Origin: DATAEU01 sp046724395
Lineage (GTDB): Bacteria; Actinomycetota; UBA4738; HRBIN12
Direction of reading: 5' to 3'
Assembly (NCBI GenBank): GCA_046724395.1
Contig: JBKOWM010000018.1
Coordinates: forward strand, 1 to 50,763
Length of the DNA: 50,763 nt
Of the stretch, positions 8,083 through 17,089 are shown piece after piece. The notes under the pieces are model-generated. The model saw only the letters and a program-made list of their open reading frames with translations. It ran no database searches and was not told the origin of the DNA. Made by a program: the position numbers and the translations under genes. Within the stretch, counting starts at the first letter, position 1, and each line of letters opens with the position of its first letter.

Positions 8083-9188
8083 TCAAGCGGTCACCACGAC
8101 CGCGTCCGGCTCAGCCGTGTCCGCGCCGGGCAGCGGCGGCATCTCGCGCATCGCCGGGCTGATGGAGGCGGCAAGCGCCACGAGCGCCATCAGGCCGCTC
8201 AACGTGAGCAGCGCCGGTGTGAATCCCAGCCACTCGAGCAGCGAGCCGGCGATCAGCGAGCCGAACGGGATCGAGCCCCAGGCCAGGAGCAGGATGACGC
8301 TCTCGACGCGTCCGAGCAGGCGGTCCGGTATCAGCGAGAGCTCGTAGGTGCTCACGAGAACGGAGAGCGTAGGCACGATGAAGGCCAGGACGTCGATGAT
8401 GGGCGCGATCAGCAGCGGCGGTCCGGGGATGGCGATCGACGCGACGAGCACTGCGAAGATCCACACCGTTCCCACGATGACTGCCTTCGGTGGGATGTGT
8501 CGTTGCGCCCACGCGGCAACGAGTGCGCCCAGCAACGCGCCGACGCCGATGAAGGCATAGATCAGTCCGGTCTCGGCCGCGGTCGCGCCCCGTCCGCGCG
8601 CAACGACGAACACGGCGAGCACGACGGCGTTGACGATGAAGTTCGCGCCGGCGAACAGCAGCGACGTCGCACAGATGAATCGGTTGTGCCACAGCCACCG
8701 GAAGCCCTCGGCAATCGCGGTGGAGCCTGTCCGCACGTCGCGCGCCTCGGTCCTGAACCCGGTGCGCGTGGCCGCGATGCTGCCGATCGACACGACGAAC
8801 GAGGCGGCGTCGAAGACGAACGGGAGCGCCTGCGACACGGCTGAGAGCACGCCGCCGAGCGGACCGCCCGCGAGGGCCGATCCGCGCGCGCCTCGTTCTG
8901 CGCGAGAGCACGTGGGAGCTGCTCGGCGGAGACGACGTTGGGGATGGCGGCGTTCTGCGCCAGATTGAAGAAGACGAACAACGATCCCTCGATGAACGCG
9001 ACGGCGACCATCTGCGGGATCGTGAGGCGCTCGACCCACAGGGCGAGCGCGGGCGGGCGAGTCGGTCAACGACAGGACCAGCCATGGGGCGCGAACGCCG
9101 ACACGCGGGAGCCGAGAACGGAGATGGTCTGATCGAACCACGGCAATCGGAAGTCGCGATTGGTTCGCAGGGGGTTCGCCGTATTCAC
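8083..9188 (-). pseudogene. Decayed MFS exporter
   Basis: The minus strand reads as an MFS exporter split over three frames. It opens with GTG 9188 and NPLRTNRDFRLPWFDQTISV, shifts frame near 9080 before PWLVLSLTDSPA, and then lacks about 45 codons (the TM2-TM3 region expected before LWVERLTIPQM). It continues in another frame with VAFIEGSLFVFFNLAQNAAI up to about 8890, and shifts again into AGGPLGGVLSAVSQALPFVF, which stays open to the stop at 8083. The C-terminal part alone (about 250 residues) is intact-looking. Multiple independent lesions make it a pseudogene, unless the local sequence is faulty. Confidence 0.8.
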
Positions 9189-9277
9189 CGGAGGGAGCCT
9201 AGACCGAGCGGTTCAGGGCTGGAACTCCGCGATTTGCCGTACGTCGTCGGTCTCGGCTGGCGGCGGGAGCCTACGCC

Positions 9278-9436
9278 CTACGGCCCGCCGGGCCCGTTGC
9301 GCTCGCGGATCTCGACCGTCCAACCGTCGGACTCGAGCTCGGTCCTTTTCGCCTCGGCCGTCGCGCGCGTCAGTTGCATGACGATGCTGTTGCCGTCGCG
9401 GACCGCCCGCAGTTCGACTTCGTCGCTCGATCCCAT
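9278..9436 (-). CDS. Small hypothetical protein
   Basis: 52 residues starting MGSSDEVELRAVRDGNSIVM and ending in ERNGPGGP. Alternating hydrophobic/charged pattern with ATAEAKRTELESDGWTVEIRE suggests a small alpha/beta fold and real coding sequence rather than random frame. ATG 9436 is preceded by a G-rich stretch rather than a classic site; a TTG at 9496 in frame is an alternative. No family recognised. Confidence 0.5.
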   Translation of the reverse strand: MGSSDEVELRAVRDGNSIVMQLTRATAEAKRTELESDGWTVEIRERNGPGGP

Positions 9437-9596
9437 TCGATCCAGCCCCCTGTCCAACAATGGCAACTGAACCACGGCAACCCAGGAGTGCGGCAACTGA
9501 GCCGCGGTAGCCTCACACCGTACCGGGTTTGTTCTCCGCCCATCGCGCGTTGCCAGCGGACGCGCCGGAGCCTAGGTTCCCTACCCGGAGGTGAAC

Positions 9597-10547
9597 GTGG
9601 CTCCACGCGGCTGGCAACGCGCGGTAACCGTGACGGCGCTGGCCGCCGCCGCCTCGATGGGTAGCGTCGCTGCCGCGCAGCCCGACGAATCGAGGGATCC
9701 CGGATCGCCCGGTCTCGATCGGAACGATCAGATCGTTCTCAACGGAACGCTCGTCGTGGGGCGAAACCAGACAGTCGGCAGCGCGGCGATCCTGAACGGC
9801 CCCGCGAGGATCGACGGCACCGTCCGGGAGAGCCTTTTCGTCTTGAACGGGGACGCCGACATCTCCGGCACGGTCAACGACGACGTCGTTGTCGTGAACG
9901 GGAGCGTCGTCGTCCGCTCGACCGCCCATGTTGGCGGCGACATCTTCAGCGAGTCGAGCCCGACGATCGAGCGTGGAGCGAGCGTGGGGGGGACGCTGCG
10001 CAGCGTCACGACTCGCCTCGACGTCGAGGGGCTGGGCATCGCGAGTCGCATCATTTGGTGGATCGGCTACAGCGCCTCGACGCTGTTCCTGGGTCTCCTG
10101 CTGTTGCTCTTGTTTCCGGCCGTCGACGGCGCGGTCGGGCGTGTCTGGCGGAATCGCACGGGCGAAGCGGTCGGTTTCGGCGCCGCCACCTTCTTCCTGC
10201 TTCCGGTCGCGGCGGTCATCTTTCTCGTCAGCTTCGTCGGGATCCCGCTCGGCCTGTTCATCCTCCTCGGCCTCGCGCTCATCTATACGGTCGGCTACGT
10301 CGCGGGCGCGCACGTGCTCGGCCGGCTGATCGTGAAGCCGCCGTCGACGCGGTTCCTCGCGTTCCTCGTCGGATGGGTGATCCTTCGCGTGATCGGACTC
10401 GTGCCCGTCCTCGGCGGCTTTGTCTGGTTGATCGTCTCGCTCATCGGACTCGGCGTTCTGGCCGTCGCCGCCCGACGCACGGAATCAGCGCCGGCCGCGC
10501 CGCCGATCCCTCCCCCTCCGCCGGCAACCGTCGAGACTCCGGCCTGA
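9597..10547 (+). CDS. Secreted/membrane protein with bactofilin-like repeat domain
   Basis: 316 residues. A signal-like hydrophobic leader (residues 8-28) is followed by a repetitive beta-rich domain (about 40-145) with units such as VLNGTLVVG, ILNGPARIDGTV, VLNGDADISGTV, VVNGSVVVRS, as in polymer-forming (bactofilin-like) proteins. Four hydrophobic segments follow, then a proline-rich tail PPIPPPPP. GTG 9597 is chosen because GGAGGTGA precedes it with suitable spacing; GTG 9591 is an alternative but would overlap its own ribosome site. Likely an envelope protein; function unknown. Confidence 0.8.
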   Translation: MAPRGWQRAVTVTALAAAASMGSVAAAQPDESRDPGSPGLDRNDQIVLNGTLVVGRNQTVGSAAILNGPARIDGTVRESLFVLNGDADISGTVNDDVVVVNGSVVVRSTAHVGGDIFSESSPTIERGASVGGTLRSVTTRLDVEGLGIASRIIWWIGYSASTLFLGLLLLLLFPAVDGAVGRVWRNRTGEAVGFGAATFFLLPVAAVIFLVSFVGIPLGLFILLGLALIYTVGYVAGAHVLGRLIVKPPSTRFLAFLVGWVILRVIGLVPVLGGFVWLIVSLIGLGVLAVAARRTESAPAAPPIPPPPPATVETPA

Positions 10548-10730
10548 GCGAGCCCGACCGTCCCGGCGGCGGCGCGCTCCGGGGGGTCGGCCGAAGGTCC
10601 TTTTCGGACCGGGAAGGTCCCAAATGAATTGAGGGCGTGCGGCCGCATTGCCCGCCGACCGGATCGTCGATCCTCCTGGCATCGGACGAGCGCGGGACAC
10701 CGAGGTCCCGCCGGAAGTGAGGAGGTCACG

Positions 10731-11291
10731 ATGAAGCGGATCTTTCCAGTGATCCTGGTAGTCATCGGGCTCGCTTTCTTGGTCGGCGGGACCTACACCG
10801 TCGTCAGGGGCTTCGACGCCAAGGACCAGGTGGGGGCAGAGCTGGCGCGCCAGGACATCACGACGACGCCCGACGCTCGGATGCCGAATGTCAAGGTCAC
10901 CGACGCCGAGTCCGCGCAGGTTATGGCCGACGTGATCCAGAAGCACGTCGACGAGATCACCGGCGGGCGCAGCTACGCGGAGCTCGGTCGGTACCTGAGC
11001 GCCGACGGCAAGGGCGCCACCAGTGACGAGGCGCTCGCGCTGAAGGACAAGGACGGCAACCCGGTTCCGAACCCGGTGCGCGACGTCGCGCTCACCGCCT
11101 CGACGCTTCGCACGGGCCTCTACACCTCGATCATGGCGTTCAACGTCGCCGACCTGGTCATCGGGCTGGGTTTCGCGATCGCCGTGATCGGCCTCGCGGT
11201 CGGTGGCATCGGCGTGGCACTCGCGGCGCTTGCGATCCCCTCGCTCGCCCGTAGGTTCCACGTTCAGCCGGTGGCGGCACCCAGCGTCTAA
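10731..11291 (+). CDS. Membrane protein of unknown function, two membrane segments
   Basis: 186 residues. N-terminal membrane segment FPVILVVIGLAFLVGGTYTV, an extracytoplasmic loop of about 110 residues rich in Asp/Ala with DAKDQVGAELARQDITTTPD, and a long C-terminal hydrophobic hairpin (DLVIGLGFAIAVIGLAVGGI). ATG 10731 follows GGAGGTCACG, a strong site. The loop looks like the aminoacid make-up of an exported sensor or channel-associated protein. I do not recognise the family. A strong hairpin follows at 11315. Confidence 0.8.
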   Translation: MKRIFPVILVVIGLAFLVGGTYTVVRGFDAKDQVGAELARQDITTTPDARMPNVKVTDAESAQVMADVIQKHVDEITGGRSYAELGRYLSADGKGATSDEALALKDKDGNPVPNPVRDVALTASTLRTGLYTSIMAFNVADLVIGLGFAIAVIGLAVGGIGVALAALAIPSLARRFHVQPVAAPSV

Positions 11292-11314
11292 CCACGCTCG
11301 CCCGTCCGACGGCG

Positions 11315-11344
11315 ACGGCGCCCGGCTCCCCCGCCGGGCGCCGT
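11315..11344 (+). terminator. Strong 12-bp hairpin after the 10731-11291 gene
   Basis: ACGGCGCCCGGC, loop TCCCCC, GCCGGGCGCCGT: a perfect 12-bp stem starting 24 bases after the stop, followed by TCGCCGTTTCGG rather than a true T-run. Position fits transcription termination; the weak T tract leaves its mechanism open. Confidence 0.6.
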
Positions 11345-11418
11345 TCGCCGTTTCGGCGCGGCGTCAATCTGCCCCCGGTTGACCGCGGCGCGTCGGCTGG
11401 CCGATAAAGCCAGCCGAG

Positions 11419-12708
11419 ATGACGATCCTGCGGCCTCGGGTTCCGGCGCGAACCGTCTACCTCGCTCAGGCGGGCGTCGGCGGCCTCCTGTGGGCGATGC
11501 TCACGACGGTCTACTCGCTGTACGTGATCCGCGTTGTTCGTCTCGACCCGCTCCAGCTCGTGTTGATGGGGACGGCGCTCGAGGCCACGTATTTCGTGTT
11601 CGAAATTCCGACCGGCGTCGTCGCCGACGTGGTGAGCCGGAAGGCATCGGTCGTCGTCGGGTGGGCGATCGATGGAGTCGCCGTGGCGACGCTCGGGTTC
11701 GTCCGCAGCTTCCCGGCCGCGATCCTGACGCAGGTCCTGTGGGCGTTCGGTGCGACGTTCATCAGCGGTGCCGATGTGGCGTGGATCACCGATGAGGTGG
11801 GGGAGGAGGAGGCCCGGGAGCTCTACCTGCGCGCGGCGCAGTTGGAGAACGTCGGCGCGTTCGCGGGCATCTGGATCGGCATTTCGCTGGCGACGATCGC
11901 GCTGTCGGTCCCAATCGTCGTCTCGGGCCTGGCGACGACCGCGACGGCGGTCGTTTTGTGGGTGCTCATGCCCGAGGAGCACTTCCGGCGCCCGAGTCGG
12001 GACGAGGCCCGCCGCCTGCACAACTCGCTTCGCTCGACGCTCGCCGGCAGCGTCCGGACCGTCCGAAGCCATCCGGTGCTGCTGCTGATCCTGGGCGTGG
12101 CGGCGCTGCACGGGATCTCCACCGAGGGGTTCGACCGGCTGTCGGACCTGCACATCCTGCGGATCGGGCTGCCGTCGTTCGCCGGGCTCGACCGCATCCT
12201 GTGGTTCGGCGTGATCGACGCCGTCGCGCTGATCCTCGGAGTCGCGACGACCGAGTTCGTCCGTCGCAGGGTCGATCTGGAGCACGTGACGGGGGCTGCG
12301 CGGACGCTGCTCGTGATCGACGCGCTCCTGATCGCCTCGGTCGTCGTCTTCGGCGTCGCCTCGGCCTTCGTCGTCGCGATCTGCGCCTTCTGGTTCGTGT
12401 GGGGACTGCGAAGCGTGCGTGAGGCTGTGTTCGTCGGCTGGCTCAATCGGGGCCTGGATACGCAGACGCGCGCGACCGTGAACTCGATCGGCGAACAGGC
12501 GGACGCGATCGGCCAGACGCTCGGCGGTCCGATCCTCGGCGTGATCGCCGTCGCGCGATCGGTCACGGCGGCGATCGTCGCTGCCGGTCTGGTTCGCGTT
12601 CCCGTCATCGGTCTGTACGCGCGCGCCATCCGCCGCGGCGCCGCGGGTGCCCTCGACCCGGCTGAGGTCGACGAGGCGGCGAGGTCGGGTCCGCCCGAGC
12701 TTTCGTGA
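11419..12708 (+). CDS. MFS transporter (12 TM)
   Basis: 429 residues with about 12 hydrophobic segments. The MFS loop 2-3 motif appears as FEIPTGVVADVVSRKASVV (the G-x-x-a-D-x-x-x-R/K-x motif), and an acidic TM4 region GADVAWITDEVGEEEAREL follows. This resembles the subfamily of uncharacterised drug/metabolite exporters often annotated as tetracycline-type. Intact, unlike the degraded MFS gene at 8083. No regulator adjoins it, so substrate cannot be guessed. It converges on the winged-helix gene at 12717. Confidence 0.88.
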   Translation: MTILRPRVPARTVYLAQAGVGGLLWAMLTTVYSLYVIRVVRLDPLQLVLMGTALEATYFVFEIPTGVVADVVSRKASVVVGWAIDGVAVATLGFVRSFPAAILTQVLWAFGATFISGADVAWITDEVGEEEARELYLRAAQLENVGAFAGIWIGISLATIALSVPIVVSGLATTATAVVLWVLMPEEHFRRPSRDEARRLHNSLRSTLAGSVRTVRSHPVLLLILGVAALHGISTEGFDRLSDLHILRIGLPSFAGLDRILWFGVIDAVALILGVATTEFVRRRVDLEHVTGAARTLLVIDALLIASVVVFGVASAFVVAICAFWFVWGLRSVREAVFVGWLNRGLDTQTRATVNSIGEQADAIGQTLGGPILGVIAVARSVTAAIVAAGLVRVPVIGLYARAIRRGAAGALDPAEVDEAARSGPPELS

Positions 12709-12716
12709 GCTTCGCG

Positions 12717-13889
12717 TCACCTCGTCGCCAAGCGCATCTCGAGCGGTGTCCGAAAGCGTGGCGTGATGCGGACGTCGCCGAGCCAGTCCCGCAGGCGCTG
12801 GGCCTCGGCGTCGATCGCCCGACGTGTGCGCGCGCCGACGCGCTCGAGCAGCTCGAGCGCGATTTGGCCGTCGCCGAGGCCGATCCAGCCGCCGACGACC
12901 CGGCCATCTGCCCACACGGATGGCCCGGCGTTGCCGGCGCGATCGAACAGCGCGGGTGCGTGCTCGCCGAGATACCAGCCGCGCTGCTTCCACCCCATGA
13001 CGGTCGCGTCCAGGCCCGGGAGGAGGGCGACCCAGGGATCCGGTCGCTCGACGCGCTCCGAGTCGTCCTCCAGCACGAACCCGGTCCCGTCGTCGAGCGC
13101 GACCGGGGCGGCGCCTGCCGCGTCGAGCGACGCGGCCGCGAGCTTCGCCGTCCAGCCGGTCCACCACCGTACGTCCGTCATCGTCACGGGGCCGAAGGCG
13201 CCCACGTACCGGCGCACGAGCTCTGCACAGGCTTCGGCGTGATCGATCTCCTCCAGGGGCCGGCCGAGCCAATCCACGGTTCTGGCCCATCGGTACTGCC
13301 CCGAGATCCACGATCCGAGCGGGCGCGCGCGCACGATCTGGCCCTCGCTCGCCAGCAGAAACAGCACGCGTGTCGACACGCCCATCGTCCCGGCCCACCG
13401 CTTTCCCTGGCCGAACACGAGCTTCGCGCCGAGCTCCGGCACGTCGCCCGTCAGCTGGCGTGCCGTCGCTTCCCCCCGTGCGGCCAGTGCATCAAGCGTG
13501 TTCGTTGCGACACGCTGCAGCCAGCGCGCGCCGCGCCCGGCCGGTGCGACGCCTTGCTCCTCGAGCATCCGGATCAGGCGCCTTCGTTCTGCGGTCGCGA
13601 GCGCCTTGGCGCAGGCCTCGTCCATCACGGCCGCGACCCGGGGCGGGACGACGAACAGGGTCCGGCGCATCCCGAGCATCCGCACGAGCGACCGACGCTC
13701 GTATAACGCAGCCTCGAGATCGCCGGCCCTGAACTTCGACACGCGCGCCCACGCCGACAGGTACACGCTCGACGGATCGCTCGAATGCAGGCCGACGATC
13801 GCCTCGGCCGCTCGCTCGGCGGAGCGACTCGCACCGGCGAGCAGATGGCGGCGAGCCAGGCGCGCCCGGCGCTCCTCGGCGTCGATCAT
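12717..13889 (-). CDS. Winged helix DNA-binding protein, AlkZ/YcaQ-like (HTH_42) family
   Basis: 390 residues, starting MIDAEERRARLARRHLL; a GTG two codons upstream is an alternative. The family includes DNA glycosylases that remove bulky alkyl adducts or unhook crosslinks. Family features: three winged-helix modules, LVRMLGMRRTLFVVPP, GAFGPVTMTDVRWWTGW and LLPGLDATVMGWKQR. In AlkZ the catalytic motif is Q-x-Q; at the aligned position here the sequence is LHSSDPSSVYL, so both glutamines are replaced (H-S-S). It therefore may not act as an AlkZ-type enzyme. A second, Q-x-Q-bearing relative is at 24932. Divergent from the urease gene at 13978. Confidence 0.85.
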   Translation of the reverse strand: MIDAEERRARLARRHLLAGASRSAERAAEAIVGLHSSDPSSVYLSAWARVSKFRAGDLEAALYERRSLVRMLGMRRTLFVVPPRVAAVMDEACAKALATAERRRLIRMLEEQGVAPAGRGARWLQRVATNTLDALAARGEATARQLTGDVPELGAKLVFGQGKRWAGTMGVSTRVLFLLASEGQIVRARPLGSWISGQYRWARTVDWLGRPLEEIDHAEACAELVRRYVGAFGPVTMTDVRWWTGWTAKLAAASLDAAGAAPVALDDGTGFVLEDDSERVERPDPWVALLPGLDATVMGWKQRGWYLGEHAPALFDRAGNAGPSVWADGRVVGGWIGLGDGQIALELLERVGARTRRAIDAEAQRLRDWLGDVRITPRFRTPLEMRLATR

Positions 13890-13977
13890 TCGCACGCAGG
13901 TACGGTAGCCGCGCTGATGCCGCGCCCACGACGGACGCGTTCGACCGCGGGCGCAGGCGCGGATAGAGTCCGCCGCG

Positions 13978-14565
13978 ATGGCGCTCGGGCCGACGGACGA
14001 AGCGCGGCTTCGAATCTTCACGCTGGCCGAGCTCGCGCGCCGGACGCTCGCGCGCGGCCTCCGGCTCAACGCGCCGGAGGCGGTGGCACTGATCTGCGAC
14101 GAGATGCATCTCGCCGCGCGCTCCGGCGCCTCGTATGAGGAGGTGCTGGAGGCCGGGCGACGCGCCGTCCCGCGTGAACACGTCCTCGACGGCGTCGAGT
14201 CGCTCGCCGAAGAGATCCGGCTCGAGGTACTGCTCGAGGAGGGCTCGCGGCTCGTGGTCCTGCGCGACGGTCTCGGGGCGCCGCGGGCCGACGGACCGGG
14301 CGCCGTCGTCGCCGCCGATACGGACGTCGAGCTTTCCGGCGGGCGAACGCGGATCGCGCTCACCGTGACGAACCGGTCGCGGCGGCCCGTCCGCGTCTCG
14401 TCGCACTATCCATTTTGGCGAGTCAACCCTCGGCTCGAGTTCGATCGCGATGCGGCGCGCGGCTACCGGCTCGACGTCCCCGCCGGCTCTTCCATCCGAT
14501 GGGCGCCCGGCCAGACGCGCGAGGTGACCCTCGTGGCGCTCGCGGGGGCGTCCGGCGCCGGTTGA
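13978..14565 (+). CDS. ureAB: Fused urease gamma-beta subunit (UreAB)
   Basis: 195 residues. Residues 1-100 match the gamma subunit (RIFTLAELARRTLARGLRLN, APEAVALICDEM, GASYEEVLEAGRRAVP); the remainder matches the beta subunit (DVELSGGRTRIALTVTNRS, SSHYPFWRVNPRLEFDRDAA, GYRLDVPAGSSIRWAPGQTREV). Fused UreAB subunits are known in some bacteria. The fusion is short, and the canonical beta motif HFHFFEVN is changed to HYPFWRVN. The alpha-like subunit is 2.5 kb away at 17090, beyond two minus-strand genes, and no ureDEFG accessory genes are in the window. ATG 13978 lacks a clear ribosome site. Confidence 0.9.
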   Translation: MALGPTDEARLRIFTLAELARRTLARGLRLNAPEAVALICDEMHLAARSGASYEEVLEAGRRAVPREHVLDGVESLAEEIRLEVLLEEGSRLVVLRDGLGAPRADGPGAVVAADTDVELSGGRTRIALTVTNRSRRPVRVSSHYPFWRVNPRLEFDRDAARGYRLDVPAGSSIRWAPGQTREVTLVALAGASGAG

Positions 14566-14572
14566 GCGCAGC

Positions 14573-15334
14573 TCACCAGCCGCGCCACCAACCGCCGCTG
14601 ACGTTCAACACGGAGCCGCTGACCCAGTCGCCGCTCGAGGAGGCCAGATAGATGCAGGCGTCGGCCACCGGCCGAGGCCCGACGATGCCGAGAGGGTGCG
14701 CGGCGTCGTAGGCCTCGCGCTCGGCCGCTGTCATCGGCTGGCCGGTCCCGATGTAGCCCGGCGCGATCGCGTTCACGAGAATGCCGAACTCCTCCACGTG
14801 CACGGATAGGGCGATGGTGAGCCCGATCAGCCCGGCCTTGCTCGCGTTGTACGCGACCGAGATTCCCCGATCGCCGATCCGCGCACTTCCCGAGCTGATG
14901 AAGATGATGCGGCCGCGTCGGCGATCGCGCATGTGGTTCAGGACGGCCGACGTGCACCACCACGCGCCCGACAGGTTTGTGTCGATCACTCGTCGCCAAT
15001 GGTCGCCGTCGATCTCCCACGCCGCGCCGGGGGGCGCGTCGATTCCCGCGTTGTTGACGAGTACGTCGACGCAGCCGTAGCGCTCGATGCAGGCCCGGAT
15101 CATCTGGTCGGCCGACAAGGGATCCGAGACGTCGACGAACGCCGCCGCGGCCTCGGCCCCGTCCTCGCGGAGCGACGCCGCGATGGCGTTCACGCGCTCG
15201 CCCTGGATGTCCGCGGCGAACACGGTCGCTCCCTCCGAGGCCATCGCGCGCGCGATCGCCTCTCCGATCCCCTGCGCGGCGCCTGTGACGACGACGACGC
15301 GACCGTTGAGGCGCGGCGCTCGATCAGCGTTCAT
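14573..15334 (-). CDS. Short-chain dehydrogenase/reductase
   Basis: 253 residues, a classical SDR. Cofactor motif TGAAQGIGEAIA, the NNAG motif in VLVNNAGID, catalytic Ser in IIFISSGSARIG, catalytic YNASK, and the usual C-terminal SGSVLNVSGGWW. An acidic residue after beta-2 (VFAADIQGERV) favours NAD over NADP. The ATG at 15334 overlaps the end of the amidohydrolase gene by 11 bases, so the two form an operon inserted between the urease-like genes. Substrate unknown. Confidence 0.92.
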   Translation of the reverse strand: MNADRAPRLNGRVVVVTGAAQGIGEAIARAMASEGATVFAADIQGERVNAIAASLREDGAEAAAAFVDVSDPLSADQMIRACIERYGCVDVLVNNAGIDAPPGAAWEIDGDHWRRVIDTNLSGAWWCTSAVLNHMRDRRRGRIIFISSGSARIGDRGISVAYNASKAGLIGLTIALSVHVEEFGILVNAIAPGYIGTGQPMTAAEREAYDAAHPLGIVGPRPVADACIYLASSSGDWVSGSVLNVSGGWWRGW

Positions 15335-16964
15335 CGAGCTCCCCCGCGTCGTGCTTGGCGACGCCGTCCAGGAACGTCGCGGACACCTGCACGTCGGCGA
15401 TCGCGTCCGGCGGAGCCGACGGAAGATCGGCATCGAGCACCACGACGTCCGCGCGCTTGCCCACCGCGAGCGAGCCGATGCGGTCCTCCAGGAAGAGCGC
15501 GTACGCGGCGTCGATCGTATGCGCGAACAGCGCCTCCTCTAGGGTGAGTGCCTGGGCGCTGCCGATCGGTTGCCCGCCGAGCGTTCGACGCTCGATCGCC
15601 GAGGCGATGGTGTCCATCGGACGGTAGGAGGCGACGTCCGAGTCGCTGCTCAGCACGGCGACGACGCCGGCGTCGAGCTCCTCTCGAAGCGGGATGAGGC
15701 GCTCCGCGCGCTCGCCGAGCCGCTCGAGGAACTCGTCGCCGCTGTCGAACAGATAACGGGGTTGGTTCACGGTAACGACGCCGAGGTCCGCCATGCAAGC
15801 GATCTGGGCGGGTGTGGGGAACCCGGCGTGCTCCAGGCGGTGACGGTGCTCCCGAGGCGTCGTGGCCACGGCCGACGCGATCGCGTCCAGCACCATATGC
15901 ATCGCGCGGTCGCCCTGTACGTGCACGCCGACCTGCCAGCCATCCACGTGCGCGCGTCCGATCAGCGAACGCAGGTCGTCCTCGTCCCAGTAGAGCGAGC
16001 CGGCGAACTCGCCGGACTCGCCGTACGGCTCTGAGAACGCAGCCGTCCCTCCGATCAGCGAGCCGTCCGCGTAGACCTTCATTGCACCGATGCAAAGACG
16101 GTCGTCACCAAACCGTCCGGCGATTCCCAGCAAGCGATACGCCTCGAGCTGATGGGACAGCGGCATCGCGACCGTCCGCACTGGGAGCCGGCCCGCTTCA
16201 CGCGCCGTTCGATACGCGGCGAGCTCTCGTGCGGTCACCTGTGCATCGCACACCGTGGTCAGCCCGGCCGCTAGGAACGCGAGCCCGGCGCGCTCGACCG
16301 CGTCGACGAGTTCGTCGGCCGGCGCCTGGGTGTGGAAGTTGGGCCCGTGGTTGCCGACGTCGACGGCGACGGGCAGGACGACGTTCATCGCGGCGTCGAG
16401 ACACAGACCGGTGAGGCGTCCCGCCCCGTCGCGGACGAGTCGACCGCCGGGCGGATCTGCAACGTCGTCGCCGAGGCCGCGCATCTCGAGCATCGTCGTG
16501 TTGACGAGCACGTGGTGGCCGGAGACGTGGTAGGCCAGGACGGGGTGGCTCGCCGTCGCGGCGTCCAGGTCCCACCGCGTCGGCGCGCGTTCGTACTTGG
16601 CATCGTCGAACCCGTGCGCGTGGATGGTCTGTCCCGGCGGCGTGGCCGCGGCGGCCTCCGCGACCGTCTCGACGAGATCGGCGATCGACGCGACGGCGGG
16701 AAAGCGGACGTCGACCGCGCCGAGCGACTCGCCGGTGGCGAGGAAGTGGTTGTGCGCGTCGATGAAGCCCGGAACGACCGTCCGGCCGTCGACGTCGATG
16801 GCGCGTGCCGACCGAAACCTCCTCCTGATCCCGTCGTCCGTGCCGACGGCGAGGATCCCGGTCGAGTCGAAGGCCACGGCGTCGACCCATGGCCGCCCGC
16901 GGTCGGCGGTGAACACGCGTCCGCCGTGCAGGACCACGGTGTCGGCTTTCGTCCGGACGGTCAT
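15324..16964 (-). CDS. YtcJ-like amidohydrolase (Amidohydro_3)
   Basis: 546 residues, typical of this family. Metal-binding motif PGFIDAHNHFLATGE near residue 66, followed by HAHGFDDAKYE, KVYADGSLIGGTAAFSEPY (position of the metal-bridging lysine), HVQGDRAMHMVLDAI, HRLEHAGFPTPAQI, LSSDSDVASYRP (late Asp) and the C-terminal GSLAVGKRADVVVLDADL sheet. YtcJ relatives hydrolyse cyclic or linear amides; exact substrate unknown. Divergent from the ureC-like gene with 125 bases between, and operonic with the SDR downstream. Confidence 0.9.
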   Translation of the reverse strand: MTVRTKADTVVLHGGRVFTADRGRPWVDAVAFDSTGILAVGTDDGIRRRFRSARAIDVDGRTVVPGFIDAHNHFLATGESLGAVDVRFPAVASIADLVETVAEAAAATPPGQTIHAHGFDDAKYERAPTRWDLDAATASHPVLAYHVSGHHVLVNTTMLEMRGLGDDVADPPGGRLVRDGAGRLTGLCLDAAMNVVLPVAVDVGNHGPNFHTQAPADELVDAVERAGLAFLAAGLTTVCDAQVTARELAAYRTAREAGRLPVRTVAMPLSHQLEAYRLLGIAGRFGDDRLCIGAMKVYADGSLIGGTAAFSEPYGESGEFAGSLYWDEDDLRSLIGRAHVDGWQVGVHVQGDRAMHMVLDAIASAVATTPREHRHRLEHAGFPTPAQIACMADLGVVTVNQPRYLFDSGDEFLERLGERAERLIPLREELDAGVVAVLSSDSDVASYRPMDTIASAIERRTLGGQPIGSAQALTLEEALFAHTIDAAYALFLEDRIGSLAVGKRADVVVLDADLPSAPPDAIADVQVSATFLDGVAKHDAGELDER

Positions 16965-17089
16965 CGCGGTGTTCCCGGTCGTGTCGGATCCGCAGTCGCC
17001 GGATTGTAGAACGACGCTGGAACGCGCACCGAGGTCCGACGCGACGCCGGCTGCGCGTCGTGGGTCCGTGACGTAATGTCACGGCCGAC

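Noticed and set aside
10596..10610. GGTCC-TTTTC-GGACC small hairpin after the bactofilin-like gene
   Set aside because: Only 5 bp of stem without a T-run after it; too weak to call a terminator.
11158..13398. A 746-codon minus-strand open frame
   Set aside because: Shadow of the MFS transporter and of the winged-helix gene; no recognisable motif.
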